From an uncultured Campylobacter sp. (GTDB lineage Bacteria > Campylobacterota > Campylobacteria > Campylobacterales > Campylobacteraceae): a stretch of 31,701 nt of DNA. Numbering within the stretch: position 1 is the stretch's first letter; each line of letters begins with the position of its first letter. The notes below the pieces were generated by a model that was not told where the DNA came from, ran no database searches, and worked only from the letters and a program-made list of their open reading frames with translations. A program made the translations under genes and the position numbers. The DNA is taken from positions 1 through 31,701 of the forward strand of contig NZ_CALIST010000060.1 of NCBI RefSeq assembly GCF_938041645.1, written 5' to 3'. Below are positions 14,922 to 23,385 of this stretch, in pieces.

Positions 14922-17369
14922 ATGCCTTACGATAGTAAAAGTATTGAGCTTAAATGGCAGAAAATTTGGGATGAAGAGGGAGTTTTCGAGCCTAAGGACG
15001 ATTACAGCCTGCCTAAAAAATATATCCTTTCGATGTTTCCCTACCCAAGCGGCCGCATCCACATGGGGCACGTGCGAAACTACAGCATCGGCGACGCGCT
15101 GAGTCGCTATTATAGGCTGCGCGGATACAACGTGCTTCAGCCGATCGGCTTTGATAGCTTCGGAATGCCTGCGGAAAACGCGGCGATCAAACACGGCACC
15201 CATCCCAAAACTTGGACCTACGAAAATATCGATTATATGAAAAACGAGCTGCACCGCCTGGGCTTTAGCTTTTCGGCTCGCCGTATGCTCGCTACCTCCG
15301 ATCCGCTTTATACGCGCTGGGAGCAGGAATTTTTCATCAAACTTTTTGAAAAAGGGCTTATCTACAGAAAAAGCGCTGTGGTAAATTGGTGCGAGCACGA
15401 TCAGACGGTGCTTGCCAACGAGCAGGTCGAGGAGGGCAGGTGCTGGCGCTGCGGCAACGAGGTCGTGCAAAAGCAGATGCCGGGATATTATCTAAAAATC
15501 ACCGCTTATGCGCAGGAGCTTTTGGATTGCCTAAAACAGCTTGAGGGCAAGTGGCCCGCTCAGGTGCTTACGATGCAGGAAAACTGGATCGGACGCAGCG
15601 AGGGTTTGGAATTTAACTTTAAATTTGACGAGCAAAGCAGCGCTAATCTTGGCGGCATCGAGGGTTTTAAGGTTTTTACGACGCGCCCCGATACGATCTA
15701 CGGTATGAGCTACGCGGCACTTGCGCCGGAGCATGAGGTCGTAAAGAGACTTTTGGATAAAGGCTTACTTGACGCCCAGGCTGCGGCGAAGGTGAGAGAA
15801 ATTTTAAATCAAAGCCCGCGCGAGCGCCAAGCAAGCGATAAAGACGGCGTGAGCCTCGGAATCAGCGTGCTTCATCCGCTAAACGGCAAAAAGATCCCCG
15901 TTTGGACCGCAAATTTCGTCCTAGCAGAATACGGCGGCGGCGCGGTTATGGCGGTGCCTGCGCACGATGAGAGAGACTTCGAGTTTGCGAAGAAATTTAA
16001 CCTGCCGATCATTCAAAGCATCGCTCCAAAAAGCGGCGATTGCGACGCTAGCAAAGCTTACGTAGAGAGCGGAGTTTTGGTAAATTCCGAAGAGTTTAGC
16101 GGCATGGATAGCGAGAGGGCAAAAAGCGCCGTCATCTCAAAATTTGAGGAGCTAGGGCTCGGGCGTCGCGTGGTAAATTTTAAACTGCGCGATTGGGGGG
16201 TAAGCCGCCAGCGCTACTGGGGCGCGCCGATCCCGATGATCCACTGCTCAAAATGCGGGCTGGTAAGCGAGGAAATTTCAAATTTGCCCGTAGAGCTTCC
16301 GCAGGATATTAAGATCACCGGCAAAGGCAATCCGCTCGACGCGCATCCTAGCTGGAAGTTTTGCAAATGCCCTAAATGCGGCGGCGACGCGATGCGTGAG
16401 ACCGACACGCTCGATACCTTTTTTGAAAGCTCGTGGTATTTCGCGCGCTACGCAAGCGACGAGCGGACGTGGCAGCAGCGGGCGTTTGACGAGCAAAGCG
16501 TGAATTATTGGATGAACGTCGATCAATATATAGGCGGCATCGAGCACGCGATCCTGCACCTTTTGTATGCGAGATTTTTCCAAAAGGCTCTTCGCGACAT
16601 AGGCTATCTGCGCGATAGCGAGCCGTTTGAGCGGCTGCTAACCCAGGGCATGGTGCTAAAAGATGGCGCAAAGATGAGCAAAAGCAAAGGAAACACCGTC
16701 GATCCGGACGACATTATCGAGACTTACGGCGCCGATACGGCGAGGCTTTTTATACTTTTTGCCGCGCCGCCGCAAAAGGAGCTTGAGTGGAACGACAGCG
16801 CGGTAGAGGGCGCGTATAAATTTCTTAGCCGCCTCTACGATCGCGCCGAAAACGCTTATGCTACGGATAAAATTCCGCAGATCGACCACGCCGCTTTAAA
16901 TAAAGAGGAAAAATACGCCCGCCTCAAAGTTTACGAGGCGCTTAAGAAGTCGCAGCAGGTTTATGAGAGCAGCTTTGCTTTTAATACCCTAATCGCCGCG
17001 TGTATGGAGGCGCTAAATGCGCTAAATACGCAGAGCAACAAAGACGTATTTACTGAGGGTTACTTTGTGATTTTAAACTTGCTCGAGCCTATTGTGCCGC
17101 ACATCTGCGCCGAGCTTAGCGAGAAGCTGTTTAAAAGACGAAATTTCGGCGAGCTGAGAGTTTGCGAAGAGGTATTCGAAAGCGATACTATTAAACTTGC
17201 CGTCACGATTAACGGAAAAAAGCGCGCCGAGTTCGAAGCGGATGCGGGCCTAAGCGAGGGCAAAATTTTAAGCCTTGCAAAGCAGAATTGCGCCAAATGG
17301 TTAGAGGGCAAGAGCATCGTAAAAGAAATTTATGTCAAAAATAAGCTCGTAAATTTGGTGATAAAGTAG
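14922..17369 (+). CDS. leuS: Leucyl-tRNA synthetase
   Basis: An 815-residue class I synthetase charging tRNA-Leu, with post-transfer editing. The HIGH motif is HMGH at 47-50 (YPSGRIHMGHVRNY). A Cys-rich zinc-binding insert follows near 157-180 (NWCEHDQTV, CWRCGN). The CP1 editing domain spans about 220-400, with TTRPDTIYG and VMAVPAHDERD. A second CxxC pair set (CSKCG, CPKCGG) lies near 445-490, and LDTFFESSWYF is the LeuRS-specific segment. KMSKS is at 584-588. The anticodon-binding domain and the C-terminal tail LVNLVIK complete it. AGGAGCG precedes the ATG. The sequence looks intact. Confidence 0.98.
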   Translation: MPYDSKSIELKWQKIWDEEGVFEPKDDYSLPKKYILSMFPYPSGRIHMGHVRNYSIGDALSRYYRLRGYNVLQPIGFDSFGMPAENAAIKHGTHPKTWTYENIDYMKNELHRLGFSFSARRMLATSDPLYTRWEQEFFIKLFEKGLIYRKSAVVNWCEHDQTVLANEQVEEGRCWRCGNEVVQKQMPGYYLKITAYAQELLDCLKQLEGKWPAQVLTMQENWIGRSEGLEFNFKFDEQSSANLGGIEGFKVFTTRPDTIYGMSYAALAPEHEVVKRLLDKGLLDAQAAAKVREILNQSPRERQASDKDGVSLGISVLHPLNGKKIPVWTANFVLAEYGGGAVMAVPAHDERDFEFAKKFNLPIIQSIAPKSGDCDASKAYVESGVLVNSEEFSGMDSERAKSAVISKFEELGLGRRVVNFKLRDWGVSRQRYWGAPIPMIHCSKCGLVSEEISNLPVELPQDIKITGKGNPLDAHPSWKFCKCPKCGGDAMRETDTLDTFFESSWYFARYASDERTWQQRAFDEQSVNYWMNVDQYIGGIEHAILHLLYARFFQKALRDIGYLRDSEPFERLLTQGMVLKDGAKMSKSKGNTVDPDDIIETYGADTARLFILFAAPPQKELEWNDSAVEGAYKFLSRLYDRAENAYATDKIPQIDHAALNKEEKYARLKVYEALKKSQQVYESSFAFNTLIAACMEALNALNTQSNKDVFTEGYFVILNLLEPIVPHICAELSEKLFKRRNFGELRVCEEVFESDTIKLAVTINGKKRAEFEADAGLSEGKILSLAKQNCAKWLEGKSIVKEIYVKNKLVNLVIK

Positions 17370-17375
17370 GCGAAG

Positions 17376-17915
17376 ATGAGAAGAGTTTTAACCGTTTTTT
17401 GTTTGATTTTTTTAATCGGATGCGGCTACAAGCCCGTTTCGAGGATCGCGAAAGAGACGATGAGTGGAAGCGTATTTGTGGATGTGATGATGAGCAAAAC
17501 TGATCCGCAAAACACCGTCGCTATCAAAGATGCGATCAGACAGGGTATAGTCCAGCGCCTAGGGATGAGCCTTTCGGATAAAAACTCGGCGCAGACGATC
17601 GTAGTAGCGAGCATAAAAAGCCTAAGCTTTAGCGAGCTTTCATACGATCAGTTCGGCTATGTCACTAGCTACCGTGCGAATCTCATCGTAAATTTTAGCA
17701 CCAAGCTTAAAAATGGCGAGGTTTTCAGCAAGGATTGCGTGGGCGATTACGATTTTAAAGTTAGCCGCCTAGTCAAAAATAGTTACGATACGAGCTCGAT
17801 CATTAGCGATAAGGACCGCTACAAGGCGATCGAAAATGCCTCCGCGCAGGCGTTTGACGAGTTTATTTCGGCGCTTGCGATTAGGGGATTCAGACTTGAG
17901 CGGGCGCAGCATTAA
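17376..17915 (+). CDS. lptE: LPS-assembly lipoprotein LptE
   Basis: A 179-residue outer-membrane lipoprotein that plugs and supports LptD during lipopolysaccharide insertion. The N-terminus is a lipoprotein signal with lipobox LIGC and Cys16 as the lipid-modified residue, followed by GYKPVSRIAKETM. The rest is an LptE-like alpha/beta fold (FVDVMMSKTDPQNTVAIKDAIRQG, FSELSYDQFGYVTSYRANLIV). LptE proteins diverge strongly, so the call rests on the lipobox, the GYKP start, length and its position after leuS, as in many proteobacteria. The ATG is 6 bp after the leuS stop. Its 3' end overlaps the proposed folC start by 20 bp. Confidence 0.85.
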   Translation: MRRVLTVFCLIFLIGCGYKPVSRIAKETMSGSVFVDVMMSKTDPQNTVAIKDAIRQGIVQRLGMSLSDKNSAQTIVVASIKSLSFSELSYDQFGYVTSYRANLIVNFSTKLKNGEVFSKDCVGDYDFKVSRLVKNSYDTSSIISDKDRYKAIENASAQAFDEFISALAIRGFRLERAQH

Positions 17916-19539
17916 AGAATTTTTGCAAAATCGCCCGATTTATTACAAAAAAATCGACTATGAGCGCTTTCCGCGGGCATATGCCGCCATTAAAGATAAA
18001 ATTCCGCTCAAAAACGTCATTCAGATCATCGGCACCAACGGCAAGGGCAGCACCGGGCGGTTTTTGGCTAACGCGATCGCCGCAGCGGGCTTTAGCGTCG
18101 GGCACTACACTAGCCCGCACGTTTTTAGGCTCAACGAGCGCATCTATCTGGGCGGACGGATCGCGCAAAACCTCGTTTTTGCGTTAAATTCAGGCGCTTC
18201 AAATTTTAAAAACGAGCAAAATTCCGCTTTGGCGCCAAATTTTACGGAAAAACAAAATTCCGCAAAGATGCAAAATTTTGCGAACAGAGAAAATTCCGCC
18301 TCTCAAATTTATATTTCTAATTTGCAAAATTCCACCACGCAGGATTTTATCGCCATGCAGAATTCGCATGGTGAGCAGAATTCCGCCCTGCAAAACTGTG
18401 TTTCTACCACGCAAAATTTTTGTAGCAAGCATAATTTCATCGCGCGAAATTCCATAGATACGCAAAATTCTGCTTCTACACAAAATTTATGGAATTCGCA
18501 AGATCTTAAATTGCCGTCTGAGCAAAATTTCAATTTCTCGCCGGAGCAAAATTTTAAATCTCAGCTAAGATCAAATTCCAAACCCGCTCAAAGCTCGCCT
18601 CCCATTTCGCTAGGGCGCGATGCTACGGATGAGGAGCTAGATTTTGCGCATGAGTTTTTGCAAGAGAGCTTGCCCGCGGAGTTTAAAGATAGCCTGTCGT
18701 ATTTCGAGTATCTCACTCTTGCGGCGGCAGTGATCTTTAAAGATTGCGATTACTGCGTGATCGAGGCTGGGATGGGCGGCGAGTTTGACGCTACGTCGAG
18801 CTTCGGGCGCACGCTGTCGCTTTTTACACCGATCGGCACCGATCATTTGGGCATGCTAGGACAAAATCTAGAGCAGATCGCCCACACCAAGCTCATTACG
18901 ATGGATAAGGAAGCGATTTTAAGCGACGAGATGAGCGAGGTTCCGCTTCGTATCGCGCAGCAGATCGCAGAGCAAAAAGGAACTCATTTGAGGTTTGCAA
19001 CAGAGCTTTTAAGCGAGAGCGAGCGAGCGCAGATCGTAGAGTTTTGCGCGCACAATAATCTGCCTAAATTTCAAATTTCAAATTTAGCCCTAGCGCTTGC
19101 CGCGATGAAATTTTTAAATTTGAAATTTGAAATTTCGCAGCTGCCGCCTCTAAATTTACGCGGCAGGATGGAGACTCTGGCGCCGAATTTACGCGTGGAT
19201 GTTGGACACAACGAGCTTGCGGCGCAGCAAGTAGCCCACGAAATTACCGAAATGTACGGGGGCAAAAAAATCGTGTTGATTTACAACGCTTTTGCCGATA
19301 AAGACGTAGCCGCGGTGCTGCGAGCTTTAGCACCCGTGGTAGAGCGCGTGGAGATCTTTAGCTACGAGGTTGCGGATCGCGAAATGGCAGCAGAGGCGAT
19401 AACCCGTGCGCTTGACGTACTTAAAATTCCGTATTCGCCGTTTCGTGGCGAGCTTAGAGCGGAGGAGGAGTATTTGGTTTTCGGCTCGTTTCATTTGGTA
19501 GAAAATTTTATTTTATGGCTTGAGGCGCGCCGTGGCTAA
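17896..19539 (+). CDS. folC: Folylpolyglutamate / dihydrofolate synthase FolC with a large low-complexity insert
   Basis: FolC joins glutamate to dihydropteroate or folates. The P-loop GTNGKGST is at residues 46-53, then TSPHVFRLNERIYLGGR. After the insert the enzyme resumes with DATDEELDFAHEFLQ, SYFEYLTLAAAVIF, CVIEAGMGGEFDATS and GTDHLGMLG. The C-terminal glutamate-ligase domain has LRVDVGHNELA and NAFADKDV. Residues 89-241 are an Asn/Gln-rich repeat region; without it the protein is about 394 residues, normal for FolC. I chose TTG 17896, which has AGGGG 8 bases upstream and begins at the usual family start; an in-frame upstream ATG at 17836 would add 20 residues read from within lptE. It overlaps lptE by 20 bp and the M23 peptidase gene by 8 bp. 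Confidence 0.93.
   Translation: MSGRSIKEFLQNRPIYYKKIDYERFPRAYAAIKDKIPLKNVIQIIGTNGKGSTGRFLANAIAAAGFSVGHYTSPHVFRLNERIYLGGRIAQNLVFALNSGASNFKNEQNSALAPNFTEKQNSAKMQNFANRENSASQIYISNLQNSTTQDFIAMQNSHGEQNSALQNCVSTTQNFCSKHNFIARNSIDTQNSASTQNLWNSQDLKLPSEQNFNFSPEQNFKSQLRSNSKPAQSSPPISLGRDATDEELDFAHEFLQESLPAEFKDSLSYFEYLTLAAAVIFKDCDYCVIEAGMGGEFDATSSFGRTLSLFTPIGTDHLGMLGQNLEQIAHTKLITMDKEAILSDEMSEVPLRIAQQIAEQKGTHLRFATELLSESERAQIVEFCAHNNLPKFQISNLALALAAMKFLNLKFEISQLPPLNLRGRMETLAPNLRVDVGHNELAAQQVAHEITEMYGGKKIVLIYNAFADKDVAAVLRALAPVVERVEIFSYEVADREMAAEAITRALDVLKIPYSPFRGELRAEEEYLVFGSFHLVENFILWLEARRG
18160..18618. repeat. Degenerate RAATTY / (Q)N-S/F repeat array inserted in folC
   Basis: About 459 bp encode residues 89-241 of FolC. 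I count 19 RAATTY words (AAATTC, AAATTT or GAATTC), about one per 24 bp, with common cores CAAAATTCCGC and CAAAATTTT, at times alternating. The protein shows about 20 Asn-Ser, Asn-Phe, Asn-Cys or Asn-Leu steps spaced on average 6-7 residues (EQNS, MQNF, LQNS, TQNF and so on). The flanks resemble each other: LGGR at 85-88 and SLGR at 238-241. It is degenerate, in frame and free of stops. It is not CRISPR, as there are no exact repeats. Confidence 0.8.
19066..19135. repeat. AAATTT cluster in the C-terminal part of folC
   Basis: Seven AAATTT words fall in 70 bp: three in tandem at 19066-19085 and four from about 19108 to 19135. They encode KFQISNLA and MKFLNLKFEIS. The cluster lies in otherwise ordinary FolC sequence and needs no insertion, showing that the motif is also enriched where the protein is constrained. 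Confidence 0.65.
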
Positions 19540-20425
19540 AACTAAACTTACCCTAAGCGATCACTTTGGCACCAAGACGCTGTATTTTGGCGAGAATTTT
19601 AGATTTCAACTTAAAATTTTATCCGCGTTTTTCGTAATTTTTCTGCTTGTTTTGTTTTTTGCGATATTTAAACTCGCTAGCGACCGCTCAAATTTAAAAG
19701 AGCTAAACAAAATCCTCTACGCCGAAAATCTCGCGCTAAAAGAGCAAAATATCGCGCTTGAGGGCAAAAACGAGGAGGTGCTTGCCAAGCTGGACGGACG
19801 CGAAGACGATGGAGGCGGGCTGGATAGTGATATCCAGGTAATGCTTGCGATGAATGAGATGAAAAAGGAGCGTAAAAAAGGCTCCGGCGCGCACATCGCA
19901 GCTAGCGAAAAAACGGCGAGCGCGATTCTTAGCGCTGTGCCTAACGGACCTCCGATGCAGTATCGTGGCGTCACTAGCCCTTTTGGGATGCGCACTCATC
20001 CAATCAGCGGCGTTATGAGGATGCACCACGGCATCGACTTGCGAGCAAGCGAGGGCACTCCGGTGTTTGCGACGGCAGAGGGCTTTGTGCAGTTCGCAGG
20101 CGGCAGTGGTAGCGGATATGGAATTTTAGTGATTCTATCGCACAATTACGGTTTTGAGACCCGCTACGGCCACCTTAGCTCCGCGGTCGTAACGCCCGGT
20201 TCTTGGGTTAAAAAGGGCGATCTTATCGGCTATAGCGGCAACACCGGCTACAGCACCGGCCCACACTTGCATTACGAAGTTAGGTTTTTGGCTCAAAGCG
20301 TCGATCCTGCAAATTTTATGAGCTGGAACGCGCAAAATTTCAAAAATATCTCGACCTTAGAGCCTAACGTATCGTGGCAGGAGATCGCAAACGTCGTGCA
20401 GCACCAGATCGAAAGGTTCAAATAA
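19532..20425 (+). CDS. Membrane-anchored M23 (LytM-type) peptidoglycan endopeptidase
   Basis: A 297-residue zinc metallopeptidase cutting peptide cross-links in peptidoglycan; relatives in Helicobacter and Campylobacter help set helical cell shape. A cytoplasmic start is followed by one membrane anchor (about residues 27-47), a coiled-coil-like stretch (50-90, LKELNKILYAENLALKEQN) and the M23 domain from about 145. The zinc and catalytic residues are all present: His165 and Asp169 (HHGID), His214 (YGHLS), His245 and His247 (HLHYE). It is therefore probably active, unlike degenerate EnvC/NlpD-type proteins. I chose GTG at 19532, with GAGG about 7 bases upstream; TTG 19520 in the same frame would add four residues. 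It overlaps folC by 8 bp and mfd by one base. Confidence 0.9.
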   Translation: MAKTKLTLSDHFGTKTLYFGENFRFQLKILSAFFVIFLLVLFFAIFKLASDRSNLKELNKILYAENLALKEQNIALEGKNEEVLAKLDGREDDGGGLDSDIQVMLAMNEMKKERKKGSGAHIAASEKTASAILSAVPNGPPMQYRGVTSPFGMRTHPISGVMRMHHGIDLRASEGTPVFATAEGFVQFAGGSGSGYGILVILSHNYGFETRYGHLSSAVVTPGSWVKKGDLIGYSGNTGYSTGPHLHYEVRFLAQSVDPANFMSWNAQNFKNISTLEPNVSWQEIANVVQHQIERFK

Positions 20426-23385
20426 TGCAAGCCGAGGTTTACGAATATTTTTTGCAAAACCAAAAAGAGCTTTTGATCTGCGAGGATGAAAAGGAAGCCG
20501 CGGCGTGCGAGCAGGTGCTTAAATTTATGGGCTATGCGGCCTTTTGCCTGCCCGATTTTAGAGCGAGCTTCGGCGAGGATCTGCGCAGCTACACGGGCGA
20601 GCTTACGGGTATCAGCACCGCTCTTAGCGCGTTTTACAAAGCAAGCGGCAAAAAAATTTTAATCTCTCCCGTCCGCACGATCCTAAACAAACTCCCCGCC
20701 GCAAGCCATCTGCGCTCGCTAAATATAAAATTTGGAAGCGAGTTAAACTTAAGCGAGCTGAAAGAGGAAATTTTGCGCCTCGGATACGATGTGCGCGATA
20801 TCGTCGAAAGTATGGGCGAGGTTAGCTTCCGTGGCGAGATCATCGATATTTTTTCGGTAGGGAGCGAAAGCGCGGTTAGAGTTCTGCTTGACGGCGAGAG
20901 GGTCGAGAGCATCAGGCGCTTTGACGTCGCTACGCAAAAAAGCGAGAAAGAGGAGCTCGTGCAGGTCGAGATAGCGCCGTTTTTGGCAAATTTAAGCGAG
21001 GACGAGTTTGAGAGCGTGAGCGAAAAGATATCGCGCGCGGACAGCGACGCGTTAGCTCGCGATCTGGGCTCGCTCGGGTTTTGGTTCATCGAGGGCTTCG
21101 TCGATTACACGAGCGCGTTTGATTGCGTCTTACTGCACGAGATTAAAAAGGATGAAATTTTTTCCGAACGCAATTTGGATTTTTTAGACGCGATCGAGGT
21201 ACTGCCCGCGGCGCGTAAATTTAAAGACCTCGCCGTGACGCCGTCGCAGGAATTTTTTGAATTCCACCGCAGCGAGGCTATCACGCTGATCGCGCGAAAC
21301 GACGCGCTGCTCGCGCCGTTTGATCTTAGCGGATTTAGCAATATCGAAATTTTACGCGAGGATTTCGTCGTAAATTTAATAAGCGCCGAGCGGATCATCC
21401 TTTCGCTAAACAAAGCGGCGCCTAAAAAGCGCGTAAGAAGATCGAGCCTGGCTCTGGATGAGCTAAACGTGGGCGATTTTGTCGTGCACGAAGATCACGG
21501 TATCGCTAAATTTAACGGGCTTGAGCTTATCGAGGTGATGGGGCACAGCAAGGAGTTTGTATCCCTGCTCTACGAGGGCGGCGACAAACTGCTGCTGCCG
21601 GTAGAGTATCTAAATAAGATCGATCGCTACGTCGCAAGCGGCGGCGCGGTGAGCTTGGATCATCTGGGCAGGGCGAGCTTTTCAAAAATCAAAGAGCGAG
21701 TGCGCGAAAAGCTCTTTGCGATCGCTTCAAAGATCATCGCGCTGGCGGCAAAGCGCGAGCTCGTGCGGGGGCTCGTCATCAAAAACGAAAGCGCGGATTA
21801 TGCGAAATTTCTAAGCGCAAGCGGTTTTATCTACACGAGCGATCAGCAAAAGGCTGTGAGCGCGATTTTGGCGGATCTGCAAAGCGGCAAGGTGATGGAC
21901 CGCCTACTTAGCGGCGACGTGGGCTTTGGAAAGACTGAGGTTGCGATGAATGCGATCTTTGCCTGCATCCGAAGTGGGCATTCGGTGCTGTTTTTCGTGC
22001 CTACGACGTTGCTTAGCTCGCAGCATTACGCCACGCTTAGCGAGCGCTTTAGGGAGTTTGAAATTCCTGTTTTCAAGCTCGATCGCTTCAGTAGCGCGAG
22101 GCAAAAGAGTGAGATTACAAAGCGCCTGCAAAGCGGCGAGGCGATCGTCGTGGTCGGCACGCACTCGCTTTTAAATTTAAACCCCGCAAATTTAGGGCTC
22201 ATAATTATCGATGAGGAGCATAAATTCGGCGTTAAGCAAAAGGAGCGGCTCAAAGAGAAAAGCGCCGCCTCGCACCTGCTTAGTATGTCTGCCACGCCGA
22301 TACCGCGCAGCCTGAATATGGCGCTAAGCTCGATCAAAAGCTATTCCACGCTGCTTAGCCCGCCGCAGGACCGCCTGGACGTGCGCACCTTCGTCAAGCA
22401 GTGGGACGAAAAGATCGTAAAAGAGGCGGTCTCGCGCGAGCTGCGACGCGGCGGGCAGATTTTTTACGTCCACAACCACATCGCGACGATGCAAAGCGCC
22501 AAAAAGAAGCTGCTTGAAATTTTGCCGAGCCTTAAAATTTTAATTTTGCACTCCAAGATTGACGCCAAAACTACGGAGGATGAAATTTTAAAATTTGTAG
22601 CGGGCGGATACGATCTGCTACTTTGCACCAGCATCGTAGAAAGCGGCATCCATATGCCGCGCGTAAATACGATCATCGTCGAAAACGCCGATAAATTCGG
22701 TATCGCCGATCTGCACCAGCTGCGCGGTCGCGTCGGGCGCAGCAACAAACAGGGCTTTTGCTACTTTTTGATCGAGGATAAAACCGCTCTTACGCAGGAC
22801 GCGCTAAAGCGGCTCGTAGCGCTTGAGAGCAACTCGTTTTTGGGTAGCGGCTCGGTGCTAGCGTATCACGATCTAGAGATTCGCGGCGGCGGAAATTTGC
22901 TCGGAGAGGCGCAAAGCGGGCACATCGAGGCGATCGGCTACTCGCTTTATCTAAAGATGCTCGAAGAGGAGATCGGCAAGCTGCTAAGCAGAAAGAGCGC
23001 CGCTGCGAGCGTGGAGCTTAAAATTTCGGTAAACGCCTTTTTGAACTCGGAATTTATCAGGGAAGATCGCCTGCGCCTGGATCTTTACCGGCGGCTTAGC
23101 AAGTGTGCAGAGGCGAGCGAAGTGCTTGAAATTTTTGGCGAGATCGAGGATCGCTTCGGGCGCGCGGATATCTACACCAAGCAATTTATCGACGTGATGA
23201 TGATTAAGGTTTTGGCTACGAAGCTTGGCTTGCGCGTGATTTCGAGCATGGACGAAAATATCTTGATCACCCTTGCAAACGGCGATAAGGTGCGATTAAA
23301 GGCGCAGACGCGCGACGATGACGACGTGATAAATGAAATTTTGATCTATCTGCGAAGGGAGCTAAAAAATGCGAACTTGCGATGA
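20425..23385 (+). CDS. mfd: Transcription-repair coupling factor Mfd
   Basis: A 986-residue DNA translocase that removes RNA polymerase stalled at lesions and recruits UvrA. The N-terminal UvrB-like module (about residues 1-300) includes GEVSFRGEIIDIFSVGSE. The RNA-polymerase interaction (CarD-like) domain starts near 346 (LNVGDFVVHEDHGIAKF). Helicase motifs follow: Walker A GFGKT near 498-503, DEEH near 596, MSATPIPRSL near 630 and LRGRVGRSNKQG near 770. A TRCF domain is at the C-terminus. It is shorter than the E. coli protein (1148), mainly in the N-terminal half, as is usual for epsilon-type Mfd. The ATG shares one base with the previous stop (TAATG), with AAGG 8 bases upstream. Confidence 0.97.
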   Translation: MQAEVYEYFLQNQKELLICEDEKEAAACEQVLKFMGYAAFCLPDFRASFGEDLRSYTGELTGISTALSAFYKASGKKILISPVRTILNKLPAASHLRSLNIKFGSELNLSELKEEILRLGYDVRDIVESMGEVSFRGEIIDIFSVGSESAVRVLLDGERVESIRRFDVATQKSEKEELVQVEIAPFLANLSEDEFESVSEKISRADSDALARDLGSLGFWFIEGFVDYTSAFDCVLLHEIKKDEIFSERNLDFLDAIEVLPAARKFKDLAVTPSQEFFEFHRSEAITLIARNDALLAPFDLSGFSNIEILREDFVVNLISAERIILSLNKAAPKKRVRRSSLALDELNVGDFVVHEDHGIAKFNGLELIEVMGHSKEFVSLLYEGGDKLLLPVEYLNKIDRYVASGGAVSLDHLGRASFSKIKERVREKLFAIASKIIALAAKRELVRGLVIKNESADYAKFLSASGFIYTSDQQKAVSAILADLQSGKVMDRLLSGDVGFGKTEVAMNAIFACIRSGHSVLFFVPTTLLSSQHYATLSERFREFEIPVFKLDRFSSARQKSEITKRLQSGEAIVVVGTHSLLNLNPANLGLIIIDEEHKFGVKQKERLKEKSAASHLLSMSATPIPRSLNMALSSIKSYSTLLSPPQDRLDVRTFVKQWDEKIVKEAVSRELRRGGQIFYVHNHIATMQSAKKKLLEILPSLKILILHSKIDAKTTEDEILKFVAGGYDLLLCTSIVESGIHMPRVNTIIVENADKFGIADLHQLRGRVGRSNKQGFCYFLIEDKTALTQDALKRLVALESNSFLGSGSVLAYHDLEIRGGGNLLGEAQSGHIEAIGYSLYLKMLEEEIGKLLSRKSAAASVELKISVNAFLNSEFIREDRLRLDLYRRLSKCAEASEVLEIFGEIEDRFGRADIYTKQFIDVMMIKVLATKLGLRVISSMDENILITLANGDKVRLKAQTRDDDDVINEILIYLRRELKNANLR

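Noticed and set aside
16195..16200. G6 run in leuS as a contingency tract
   Set aside because: Too short, and it encodes the conserved RDWGVSRQRYWG segment of an essential enzyme.
17836..17895. Upstream ATG start giving FolC 20 extra residues
   Set aside because: The extra residues are Arg-rich translation of the lptE 3' end; TTG 17896 has a good AGGGG site and matches the normal FolC N-terminus.
18199..18533. Minus-strand ORFs rich in Ile/Leu/Arg or in Phe-Cys opposite the folC insert
   Set aside because: They are open only because the repeat array has few stop words in those frames. Their periodic Cys and Ile are mirror images of the RAATTY units, with no start signal or domain.
18160..18618. 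CRISPR-like array in folC
   Set aside because: The units are only about 10 bp, degenerate and in frame with FolC; there are no identical long repeats, no spacers and no cas genes.
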